Below are positions 6,336 to 12,010 of a DNA stretch of 13,179 nt, in pieces (the stretch's first letter is position 1; the number at the start of each line of letters is the position of its first letter). The position numbers and the translations under genes were made by a program. Origin of the DNA: Omnitrophica WOR_2 bacterium RIFCSPHIGHO2_02_FULL_52_10 (GTDB taxonomy: Bacteria > Omnitrophota > Gorgyraeia > Zapsychrales > Zapsychraceae); the NCBI GenBank assembly GCA_001805655.1, contig MHGR01000020.1, forward strand, positions 1-13,179. Direction: 5' to 3'. The notes below the pieces were generated by a model. It did no database searches and was not told the origin of the DNA. It saw nothing but the letters and a program-made list of their open reading frames with translations.

Positions 6336-6404
6336 CCGGACCCACACAGACATTTTTCTGCATCCATTCCCCCTGCCTCAATTTTCCCGCCAACCCAACG
6401 GAGG

Positions 6405-6467
6405 GAAATGTCTTTAAAAAACATTTCTGCCGTAAAACAGTGATCCGGCCCCCGGCCATTGCTTTTT
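6405..6467 (+). terminator. Hairpins and weak terminator-like site after the methyltransferase gene
   Basis: GAAATGT (6405-6411) pairs with ACATTTC (6421-6427). Further on, GGCC-CCC-GGCC (6447-6457) is followed by five T at 6463-6467 after a short gap. Neither is a textbook terminator, but together they are the only candidate end for the cstA-rlmK transcript. Bases 6336-6404 hold nothing else I can identify. Confidence 0.3.
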
Positions 6468-6492
6468 CAAGAAAATATTTTATACTTATACT
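6464..6492 (+). promoter_or_regulatory. Promoter of the riboswitch transcript
   Basis: -35-like TTTTCA (6464-6469), 17 bases, then -10 TATACT (6487-6492); a second TATACT overlaps in tandem at 6481-6486. Predicted start near 6499, about 11 bases before the first paired base of the riboswitch, which is the expected geometry. Confidence 0.5.
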
Positions 6493-6509
6493 AGCTATTC
6501 AGACAATAC

Positions 6510-6601
6510 GGTATTGAACAAGGCACACTGCTCGAAAGGGCAGGCCGCAAAGCCACAGGCCTTCATAGCGGAAGCTAAAAGGCGGCTGGGTTGCCAATAT
6601 T
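6510..6601 (+). promoter_or_regulatory. Cyclic-di-GMP-I (GEMM-I) riboswitch aptamer
   Basis: The conserved GEMM-I parts occur in order and at the right spacing. P1 is formed by 6510-6516 with 6595-6601. The 5' junction strand AAGGCACA is followed by a 6-bp hairpin with a GAAA tetraloop (CTGCTC-GAAA-GGGCAG, 6528-6543). Then comes the hallmark GCAAAGCCACAGGCCT (6547-6562), a receptor-side hairpin (AGC-GGAA-GCT, 6566-6575), and the 3' junction strand CTGGGTTGCC (6586-6595). This family binds cyclic di-GMP, or in the GEMM-Ib variants cyclic AMP-GMP. An intrinsic terminator begins 12 bases after the aptamer, so control is by transcription attenuation of the downstream secreted-protein gene, possibly reading on to the lipoprotein and cytochrome genes. 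Confidence 0.9.
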
Positions 6602-6612
6602 GAACCGATGTT

Positions 6613-6647
6613 CACCCACTTTTGCGACTGCCGAAGTGGGTTTTTTT
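6613..6647 (+). terminator. Riboswitch expression platform: intrinsic terminator
   Basis: CCCACTT (6615-6621) pairs with AAGTGGG (6634-6640), followed by seven T (6641-6647). A competing pairing exists: TGGGT (6587-6591) within the aptamer's conserved 3' strand is complementary to ACCCA (6614-6618) of the terminator's left arm. Ligand binding would hold the aptamer strand and free the terminator, which predicts an OFF switch. A small GAAC/GTTC dyad (6602-6613) lies between. Confidence 0.85.
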
Positions 6648-6649
6648 AT

Positions 6650-6745
6650 GGTTCGACGCGCTTCGTCCTTCGACAGGACTCGGCTTGAGCAAGGGAACGC
6701 GTCGAAGGCCGTCGCTTGCTCACCACTGGATTGGAGCGTCGAACC
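6650..6745. repeat. Palindromic repeat element with 10-bp terminal inverted repeats
   Basis: GGTTCGACGC (6650-6659) and GCGTCGAACC (6736-6745) are perfect inverted ends of a 96-base unit. Inside are CCTTCGAC/GTCGAAGG (6667-6674, 6701-6708) and GAGCAAG/CTTGCTC (6687-6693, 6715-6721). The CTTCGAC...GTCGAAG style is that of intergenic palindromes common in many uncultivated-bacterium genomes. It has no coding capacity and could be a MITE- or REP-like unit. It lies between the riboswitch terminator and its gene. Confidence 0.7.
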
Positions 6746-6803
6746 ACCCTGAGCGAGCGAACTTTCCTACCGGCAGGCAGGTGAAAGTAAGCGAGCGAAG
6801 GGT
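6746..6803. repeat. Second palindromic element, adjoining the first
   Basis: ACCCT (6746-6750) pairs with AGGGT (6799-6803) and encloses ACTTTC/GAAAGT (6761-6766, 6783-6788). A direct repeat AGCGAGCGAA stands on both sides of the inner stem (6752-6761 and 6790-6799), and the loop holds a CGGCAGGCAGG stretch. It begins immediately after the preceding element, so the two may be one composite insertion. Bases 6804-6865 contain only a lone TTGACA (6832-6837). Confidence 0.55.
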
Positions 6804-6877
6804 TACCACAGTTTGGGCAAGAGAATCCTTTTTGACATACCCTTGGAGATTCAGTTGGCATCAACGGGGAAACTGCC

Positions 6878-7228
6878 ATGAAAATGCTGCTGAATATCTT
6901 TGTCGCCATAGCGCTCTTTACGCCGGGCATGGGCTGGGCTGATGACGCGGCTGAGCAAGCCGAGGATGTGCAGATAGCCCTCGTGACTGTTGACCCCGGG
7001 CTTAACCTCGGCTCCAAGGAGGAAGAGGGAGCCGTTCAGCCCGAACAGCAAACCGCCCTTGAGACAGAGGAGGCGGCCGCGCCCGGCCTGAAATCCATCC
7101 TGAATGACAAAAATGCCCCATCCCCCTCGAAACACGCCTCTTTATATTCCTCGCCCAAAGACGTCGTAAACATCAATCCTTTTTTCACCGAAGGGTTGAA
7201 AGGCCTCGCCCTCAAAGTCCGGTGGTAA
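6878..7228 (+). CDS. Small secreted protein of unknown function
   Basis: 116 residues with a clear Sec signal peptide: MKM, a hydrophobic core (LLNIFVAIALF) and a likely cut after GMGWA near residue 21. The mature part is acidic and rich in E, A and Q at first (residues 22-70), then less biased, ending in NPFFTEGLKGLALKVRW, which may be a small folded or surface-binding end. I do not recognise it. GGGGA (6866-6870), 7 bases before the ATG, is a usable ribosome binding site. It is the first gene after the cyclic dinucleotide riboswitch, so its expression is probably set by that second messenger, as for many envelope or adhesion proteins; that role is inferred from position only. Confidence 0.72.
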   Translation: MKMLLNIFVAIALFTPGMGWADDAAEQAEDVQIALVTVDPGLNLGSKEEEGAVQPEQQTALETEEAAAPGLKSILNDKNAPSPSKHASLYSSPKDVVNINPFFTEGLKGLALKVRW

Positions 7229-7251
7229 TTGATCCCCGCAACAGCCCGTGC

Positions 7252-7278
7252 CAGCTTTCCTTTATTAAGAGGAAGCTG
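7252..7278 (+). other. Hairpin after the secreted-protein gene
   Basis: CAGCTT (7252-7257) pairs with AAGCTG (7273-7278) and, after a one-base bulge, CCT (7259-7261) with AGG (7270-7272). It lies 24 bases after the stop codon. There is no T-run, so termination is unproven; it may protect the 3' end of the mRNA. Confidence 0.35.
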
Positions 7279-7323
7279 ACTACGTACTATTTTCATTCAG
7301 ATTTTATATAGAAAAAATAGCAC

Positions 7324-7344
7324 GGTGTTGCCATAGGTAACACC
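7324..7344. other. Compact 9-bp hairpin or operator-like dyad
   Basis: GGTGTTGCC (7324-7332) pairs with GGTAACACC (7336-7344), one G-U and a three-base loop. At DNA level it is the near-perfect dyad GGTGTT...AACACC. It lies 60 bases upstream of the promoter of the small lipoprotein gene and could be a regulator site. A palindromic TCCCGGGA (7349-7356) follows it. Confidence 0.4.
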
Positions 7345-7403
7345 AAGTTCCCGGGACTCTCTATTAATAATAAGCATTTAAAGCGTATTTCAATCCGGTT
7401 TGA

Positions 7404-7412
7404 TGATATATT
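7404..7412 (+). promoter_or_regulatory. Extended -10 promoter of the small lipoprotein gene
   Basis: TGATATATT: a TG dinucleotide (7404-7405) one base before -10 TATATT (7407-7412). No good -35 is seen, as is usual for extended -10 promoters. The ATG at 7419 is seven bases after the -10, exactly the spacing seen at the 947 gene, implying a leaderless mRNA. Confidence 0.5.
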
Positions 7413-7418
7413 AAGTGC

Positions 7419-7541
7419 ATGATCAATCACATCAAAACTCTCTGCTTTCTCGTGTTTATTGTTTGCGTCAGCGGATGTTCCATGCTGAACACGGCCCTCA
7501 GCCTTGGCGCCGCGTACGGTATTTATCAATTGACCAAATAA
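7419..7541 (+). CDS. Micro-lipoprotein, 40 residues
   Basis: A complete short frame from ATG 7419 to TAA 7539-7541. The product begins MINHIKTLCFLVFIVCVSGC: a short charged start, hydrophobic core and the lipobox VSGC with the lipidated cysteine at residue 20. The mature peptide would be only 21 residues (from CSMLNTALSLG to QLTK), small and partly hydrophobic, resembling in style the entericidin-like and other tiny lipoproteins found near envelope genes, though I do not recognise this one. There is no Shine-Dalgarno; an extended -10 promoter places transcription start on the ATG. Residue 21 is Ser, not Asp, which in E. coli rules would favour outer-membrane sorting. A hairpin terminator follows at once, so it is probably its own transcription unit. 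Confidence 0.6.
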   Translation: MINHIKTLCFLVFIVCVSGCSMLNTALSLGAAYGIYQLTK

Positions 7542-7542
7542 T

Positions 7543-7583
7543 TAATAGGGGTCCATGGACTTTGGACTTGCCCCCTATTATTT
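7543..7583 (+). terminator. Intrinsic terminator-like hairpin after the micro-lipoprotein gene
   Basis: TAATAGGGG (7543-7551) pairs perfectly with CCCCTATTA (7572-7580), followed by a short T-stretch. The loop contains the palindrome GTCCATGGAC (7551-7560). The stem starts two bases after the stop codon. It may double as a regulatory structure for the cytochrome gene, which starts 35 bases later. Confidence 0.6.
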
Positions 7584-7617
7584 AATGTAAGGTAGTTTCA
7601 AAAAGGAGCGGATGATA

Positions 7618-8424
7618 ATGTCAAGGTATAAAACCGTGCGTTACCTTCGCGTGTTCATTTTTTCCCTCACCATCTGCGTGTTAGGGGCGCACGATGCACA
7701 CCCGGAACAAAATGCGGCGCCCGCGCAGCCGTCCGCTGGGCAGGCCGGTACGGTTCCGGTCCCGGCCGCACCTGCCTCGGTCACCGTTGAGCCCGCGGCG
7801 GTTGCCCAAGCCGCCGAGAGTAACGCCGCGCAAGTTTACTCAACAGCGCAAGCCACCGGTGAAGCGCGTCCACCGGCCGGGGAAACCCTGGAGCAAATGA
7901 AGGAGCGGATTGGTTTCGATAAAGTCTGGCCCGGCGAGGTGCCGGCGCATGCGTTTGCCGGCGTGGCCAAATGCGCCATCTGCCATAAAGGTGAAAAACA
8001 AGGGGCCCAGTACCGTATATGGATGGAGTCGGCCCACAGTCGCGCGTTTGAAACGCTGGGAACGCCGGCGGCCAAGGCGCTGGCTGAGCGTTTGGGCATT
8101 GCCGATCCGCAGGCGAGCGGCAAATGCCTGCGCTGCCACTCCACGGCCTATTATTTCGGCGAGCAAAAAGTGACCGAGGACATTCCGGTCGAGGAGGGCA
8201 TTTCGTGTGAGACTTGCCACGGGCCGGGGAAGGGCTATATGACCCTGAAAGTAATGAAGGACCGGCCAATGGCTGTCCAAGCCGGCCTCATCATTCCGGA
8301 TGAGCAGACCTGCCGGAAATGCCACAACGATACCGCCCCGAACGTCAAGGAATTTGATTTCAAGGAGTCCTGGGAAAAAATCAAGCACCCGCTGCCCGGG
8401 TCGGCAGAAGGGGACGGTCCTTAA
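7618..8424 (+). CDS. Secreted tetrahaem c-type cytochrome, c554-like
   Basis: 268 residues from ATG 7618, chosen because AGGAG (7604-7608) is 9 bases away; ATG 7612 would leave only 3. A signal peptide (about 1-28) is followed by an Ala/Pro-rich linker (about 30-90) that would hold the haem domain away from the membrane or cell surface. Four CxxCH haem sites: CAICH (119-123), CLRCH (170-174), CETCH (197-201) and CRKCH (232-236). The first haem segment continues into YRIWMESAHSRAFETL and the third is in GISCETCHGPG, both typical of the cytochrome c554 family. His140 and His257 are candidate axial ligands. Likely a periplasmic or surface electron carrier; its partner is not in the window. Translation downstream of a cyclic dinucleotide riboswitch region recalls cytochrome regulation in Geobacter. 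Confidence 0.88.
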   Translation: MSRYKTVRYLRVFIFSLTICVLGAHDAHPEQNAAPAQPSAGQAGTVPVPAAPASVTVEPAAVAQAAESNAAQVYSTAQATGEARPPAGETLEQMKERIGFDKVWPGEVPAHAFAGVAKCAICHKGEKQGAQYRIWMESAHSRAFETLGTPAAKALAERLGIADPQASGKCLRCHSTAYYFGEQKVTEDIPVEEGISCETCHGPGKGYMTLKVMKDRPMAVQAGLIIPDEQTCRKCHNDTAPNVKEFDFKESWEKIKHPLPGSAEGDGP

Positions 8425-8467
8425 GCGATAAAGCCGATTAGGAAGCTTATCTGAGATAATAAAATTT

Positions 8468-8590
8468 CAAGATACAAGAAACAAGCTCCAAACAATGACC
8501 AATATCCAAACTTCAAATTTCAAATCCTAAAATCAGCGGATTTGGGATTTGAGTATTGAGGTTTGTTGCTTGTTTGTACCTTGTATCTTG
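8468..8590. repeat. 123-base imperfect inverted repeat, MITE-like
   Basis: The ends are a perfect 11-bp inverted repeat (CAAGATACAAG 8468-8478, CTTGTATCTTG 8580-8590). Pairing continues inward with AAACAAGC/GCTTGTTT (8479-8486, 8568-8575), CAAAC-type and CAATA-type short stems (8489-8504 with 8554-8565), and a 14-base arm (8514-8527 with 8538-8551, two mismatches that are G-U in RNA), leaving a 10-base loop. Base composition is AT-rich beside GC-rich genes and there is no coding frame. It fills most of the gap between the cytochrome gene and the transporter operon; the rest of that gap (8425-8467, 8591-8647) shows only a weak TTATC/GATAA dyad (8447-8459). Confidence 0.7.
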
Positions 8591-8662
8591 GGATTTGGAC
8601 CTTACATATCCTAAGTTTTCCAAATTATGATCCCAAGCGGGACCTGAATTGAAAAAAATATT

Positions 8663-9883
8663 TTGAGCAGCTACCGGTTTTCCATAATTCTGCTTTTGTC
8701 CCTCTTGACCGGGGCGGCCCTGGGGCTGGTCTTCAAGGACAGGGCGGCCCTGTTCAAGCCGTTCGGCGATATTTTCCTTAATCTGCTCTTCACCGTTGTG
8801 GTCCCTCTGGTTTTCTTTTCCATTTCCTCGGCGGTCGCGTCCATGACCGGCGGCCGGCGGCTGGGGAATATCCTGCTCGCCATGCTGGGGACTTTTATCG
8901 CCACGGGAGCGGCCGCGTCCCTGCTCATGATCGCGGCGGTCAAGGCCTTCCCGCCGGCGCAGGGGATGCACATCGCGCTGCAGGCGCCGGAATCGATGGG
9001 AAATGTCAACATCGGTGATGTATTGGTCAAGGCGTTCACGGTTTCCGATTTCAGCGAGCTTCTGTCCAAGAAAAACATGCTGGCCCTGATTATCTTTTCG
9101 GTCCTGATCGGCCTCGGCGCCGCGCACGCCGGCGAGCGGGGCAGGGAGTTCGCCCGCTTTTTGTCGGCCGCCAATGAAGTCTTCAACAAGGTGGTCGGGT
9201 ATATCCTGTGGTACGCCCCCGTTGGGTTGGGCGCGTATTTTGCTTATCTCACCGGCGTCTTCGGCCCGCAGCTGTTCGGCTCCTACTTCCGCGCCATGGC
9301 GCTCTATTATCCGCTAGCCCTCGGGTATTTTGTCATCGCCTTCAGTGTCTATGCCTGCCTGGCCGCGGGCAGGGAAGGCCTGCGGCGTTTCTGGACCAAC
9401 ATCATTCCGACATCGCTGACGGCGCTCGCCACGGGCAGCAGTGTCGCCGTCATCCCGCTGAACCTGGAGGCGGCCGAAAAAAGCGGTGTCCCCGAGGACA
9501 TCCGCGAAGTTGTGATTCCCATCGGGGCCACGATCCACATGGACGGCTCGTGCATGTCGGCCGTCCTTAAGACCGCGCTTTTGTTCGGCATATTCCAGAT
9601 GGATTTTGCCGGGCCCGGCACGCTCCTGGCCGCGCTGGCTATCGCGCTGCTCAGCGGCACGGTGATGAGCGGCATCCCTTCCGGCGGGTTTTTAGGCGAA
9701 ATCCTCATTGTTACCCTGTACGGTTTTCCCCCCGAAGCGCTCCCCATCATTTCCATGATCGGCGTTTTGGTCGATCCGCCGGCCACGATGGTCAATGCCG
9801 TCGGCGACAACGTCTGCAGCATGATGGTCGCGCGCATTCTGGGCGGGCCGCGGTGGATGACCACGCATGAGCGCGCTTCGTAA
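8663..9883 (+). CDS. DAACS-family Na+/H+-coupled symporter, atypical binding site
   Basis: 406 residues from TTG 8663, all of it the glutamate/dicarboxylate:cation symporter fold. Marks: FLNLLFTVVVPLVFFSI (38-54); HP1 with the serine-rich ATGSSVAVIP (256-265); the NMDG motif of TM7 present as HMDG (292-295); HP2 with SGIPSGGF (336-343); and TM8 DPPATMVNAVGD (371-382). The sodium-site aspartates and Asn378/Asp382 are kept, but the arginine that binds acidic side chains (R397 in GltPh) is Ala374 and the Asn of NMDG is His292. So the substrate is unlikely to be glutamate or a dicarboxylate. The start is uncertain: TTG has no Shine-Dalgarno, while an in-frame ATT at 8648 has GGGA five bases upstream. 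It heads an operon of murein-peptide enzymes and overlaps the next gene by 17 bases. Confidence 0.9.
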   Translation: MSSYRFSIILLLSLLTGAALGLVFKDRAALFKPFGDIFLNLLFTVVVPLVFFSISSAVASMTGGRRLGNILLAMLGTFIATGAAASLLMIAAVKAFPPAQGMHIALQAPESMGNVNIGDVLVKAFTVSDFSELLSKKNMLALIIFSVLIGLGAAHAGERGREFARFLSAANEVFNKVVGYILWYAPVGLGAYFAYLTGVFGPQLFGSYFRAMALYYPLALGYFVIAFSVYACLAAGREGLRRFWTNIIPTSLTALATGSSVAVIPLNLEAAEKSGVPEDIREVVIPIGATIHMDGSCMSAVLKTALLFGIFQMDFAGPGTLLAALAIALLSGTVMSGIPSGGFLGEILIVTLYGFPPEALPIISMIGVLVDPPATMVNAVGDNVCSMMVARILGGPRWMTTHERAS

Positions 9884-10559
9884 CTCAATTTTATTTCTGG
9901 TGGCGCTGAGTTTAAGCGGATGCTCCCTGCTGACTTCCGGCCAGCCGCAATCCCATCGTCCGCTGGAAATCCTTGGAACTTTGCCCGCGCAGCACGCTCA
10001 GGCCCTGCTTGTCATTGCGGATGACATCCGGCCGGGCCGGGCAAGTATCTCGGCCTGGGAAAGGGAAGACGGGGAGTGGATGGAAAAGTTTTCCCCTATG
10101 TCAGCGGTGCTTGGGCGCAACGGGCTGGCCGCGTCCGGCGAAAAGAGGGAAGGCGACGGCCGCACGCCGGCGGGAATTTATCAGATCAAGCGCGCCTTCG
10201 GTTACGCGCCGCGCGTGGACACACGGCTGGATTACCGCCAGGCAACGGCAAATGATTTCTGGGTCGATGATCCGGCCTCGGCGCAATATAACCAATGGGT
10301 CACGGGCGCGCCGCCGGCCGTGTCCCATGAAATTTTAAGGCGGGATGACCGGCTGTACCAATACGCGGTCGTCATTGAATATAACACCGCGCCCGTGGTC
10401 CCGGGCCGCGGCTCGGCCATCTTTTTGCATGTCTGGCGCGGTAAGGGCATCCCGACTGCCGGCTGTGTCGCTGTCTCGCCCAAAAACATGCAGAAGTTTT
10501 TGAAATGGCTTGATTTGCCCCGGAATCCCGTTATCATTTTAAGTGATGACCAGGATTAA
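9867..10559 (+). CDS. Lipoprotein L,D-transpeptidase/carboxypeptidase (YkuD domain)
   Basis: 230 residues. The lipoprotein signal ends in LSGC with lipidated Cys19. The YkuD catalytic domain (about 45-225) shows REGDGRTPAGIY (94-105), FWVDDPASAQYNQW (131-144), and the catalytic pair His188 (in IFLHVW) and Cys200 (in PTAGCVAVS). These enzymes act on the third residue of murein stem peptides, as transpeptidases or L,D-carboxypeptidases, using Cys as nucleophile. The sequence style is closest to the YafK/DpaA-like branch of lone YkuD proteins. It overlaps the symporter gene by 17 bases and the endopeptidase gene by 14, so translation is coupled. With YkfB- and YkfC-like neighbours and no LdcA/YkfA gene, it could supply the L,D-carboxypeptidase step. 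Probably anchored in the periplasm. Confidence 0.9.
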   Translation: MSALRNSILFLVALSLSGCSLLTSGQPQSHRPLEILGTLPAQHAQALLVIADDIRPGRASISAWEREDGEWMEKFSPMSAVLGRNGLAASGEKREGDGRTPAGIYQIKRAFGYAPRVDTRLDYRQATANDFWVDDPASAQYNQWVTGAPPAVSHEILRRDDRLYQYAVVIEYNTAPVVPGRGSAIFLHVWRGKGIPTAGCVAVSPKNMQKFLKWLDLPRNPVIILSDDQD

Positions 10560-12009
10560 ACCCGCCCCCATCATTGCCGCGTTATTAATACCCCTGATGT
10601 TTTCACCGGCCTCGGCCGGTGAACAGCTTTATTTCGTCGCCCCCACGCAAATCCCCAACGTATTAAGGGAAATGACAACGGCCGGCTATTGGATCGGCCG
10701 TATCGCCGATCCTGATGCCGTTATCATGGATGCCGCGGCCATCCAGACCTTTAACCGCCACATCCAGGAGACGTTACGGTCGACCAAGGACCTGCGGCAG
10801 TTTCCGGAGAGCTATGACGGGCCGGCTCTGAAGAGCGCGCTCCTGGCGCGCATCGAGCATATCAAAAATCAAAACTATTATGCCGCGGACGGCCGTGCCG
10901 TGGCGCAGGAATTTTTTGAGCGGATGAAACAGCGCATGGCGCTGGAAGAAATCGGGGAAAGCGTGGCGGCTGAGCGCGGGTTTATCGTCCGGTATGCCGA
11001 CCAGCGGTTCTTTCCGACGGACGAGGGGTTGTACGCGGTAGCCGATGACATCGATTTTGACGAGCTGCAGAACAGCGCGCTGGATGCCGCCGCCCCGGTC
11101 GTGGTCCTGCACCGCTCGGATGACGGGCAATGGCTGTATGCCGTGAACGAGTTGAGCGAAGGGTGGGTCGAGGCGCGCAATGTCGCCTTGTGCGGCCGTG
11201 ATGATTTCGACACGTATCTGAGCGCGCCTTTAAGGACGGTGGCCGCGTCCGCGAAGGCGGATGTGTATTTGGATGAAGCGCTCACCCGGTTTCACGATCA
11301 CTTGCACATGGGCGTCAGCCTTCCCGCGGCCGAAAGCGGCAGAGCGGATGTGCTGGCGGCTCTCCTGCCCGTGCGCGGGGATAGCGGAGACATGAAAATC
11401 AAAACGGTCTATTTGAAAAAGGAACAAGCATCAGCGGGATATCTTCCGTACACGCCGCGAAACGTGTTGGAACAAGCTTTTAAATTGTTGAACGCGCCTT
11501 ACGGCTGGGGCGGGATGTATGGCGAGCAGGATTGCTCGAGCTTTTTGCGGGCGGTATTTACCACCGTCGGCATAAAACTGCCGCGGAATTCCATTGACCA
11601 GGCCCGGGTGGGGCAGCGCCTCGCCGCTTTTGACAGCATAGGAAAGTATAAAAAGCGGATGCTGCTAGAAAACTCCTTTCCTATGCAGCAAAGAAGATAC
11701 GACGAACGCAGTGAGGAGTTTTCTTGTGAGGGGGAGTCCGTGGAAAAAAAGGCCGCGGCGTTGAAAGAAGCCGCGCCCGGAAGCGTTATTCTGCCGATGA
11801 AAGGTCACATCATGTTGTATGTGGGGACCGTCAACGGCCGTCCGTACGCGATTCACGCGGTGTGGGGTTACCGCGAACCCGCGCCAGAGGGCGACCGGGT
11901 GCGCGTGATTAACCGTGTCGCCGTAAGCGACCTTTATCTCGGCGAGGGTTCCAAAAAAGGTTCACTGATAGAGCGCATGAACGCCATTCTTTCCCTGACG
12001 AATCCCTGA
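10546..12009 (+). CDS. Periplasmic SH3/NlpC-P60 murein endopeptidase, YkfC-like
   Basis: 487 residues from ATG 10546 (GTG 10543 is equally possible). A Sec signal peptide ends near SPASA (residue 24). An N-terminal all-helical segment precedes SH3b-like domains (about 140-290, with a clear DGQWLYAV and EGWVE strand pair), and the C40 NlpC/P60 domain fills about 300-485. Catalytic residues (numbered from ATG): Cys330 in YGEQDCSSF, His421 in KGHIMLYVG and His437 in AIHAVWGY. This is the arrangement of gamma-D-glutamyl-L-diamino acid endopeptidases such as B. subtilis YkfC, which release L-Ala-D-Glu from murein peptides. The segment between the Cys and His (about 360-405) is longer and more charged than usual. 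It is followed after 1 base by the epimerase gene acting on the same dipeptide. Confidence 0.92.
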   Translation: MTRIKPAPIIAALLIPLMFSPASAGEQLYFVAPTQIPNVLREMTTAGYWIGRIADPDAVIMDAAAIQTFNRHIQETLRSTKDLRQFPESYDGPALKSALLARIEHIKNQNYYAADGRAVAQEFFERMKQRMALEEIGESVAAERGFIVRYADQRFFPTDEGLYAVADDIDFDELQNSALDAAAPVVVLHRSDDGQWLYAVNELSEGWVEARNVALCGRDDFDTYLSAPLRTVAASAKADVYLDEALTRFHDHLHMGVSLPAAESGRADVLAALLPVRGDSGDMKIKTVYLKKEQASAGYLPYTPRNVLEQAFKLLNAPYGWGGMYGEQDCSSFLRAVFTTVGIKLPRNSIDQARVGQRLAAFDSIGKYKKRMLLENSFPMQQRRYDERSEEFSCEGESVEKKAAALKEAAPGSVILPMKGHIMLYVGTVNGRPYAIHAVWGYREPAPEGDRVRVINRVAVSDLYLGEGSKKGSLIERMNAILSLTNP

Positions 12010-12010
12010 C

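Noticed and set aside
6832..6837. TTGACA as a promoter for the 6878 gene
   Set aside because: The -10 position is GC-containing TTGGCA-like sequence, and a riboswitch-linked promoter upstream already explains transcription.
6622..7017. Plus- and minus-strand frames across the palindromic elements (6622-6942 plus, 6646-7017 minus)
   Set aside because: They translate the repeat units and the riboswitch terminator; S/R/L-rich products of this kind are typical of intergenic palindromes, not genes.
7781..8388. Several long minus-strand frames opposite the cytochrome gene
   Set aside because: The plus strand has four CxxCH motifs, a signal peptide and a good ribosome binding site; the antisense frames are GC-bias shadows.
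8513..9127. Minus-strand frames over the symporter gene (to 9127 and 9189)
   Set aside because: Antisense of a clear DAACS gene; one end runs into the 8468-8590 repeat, giving the low-complexity tail.
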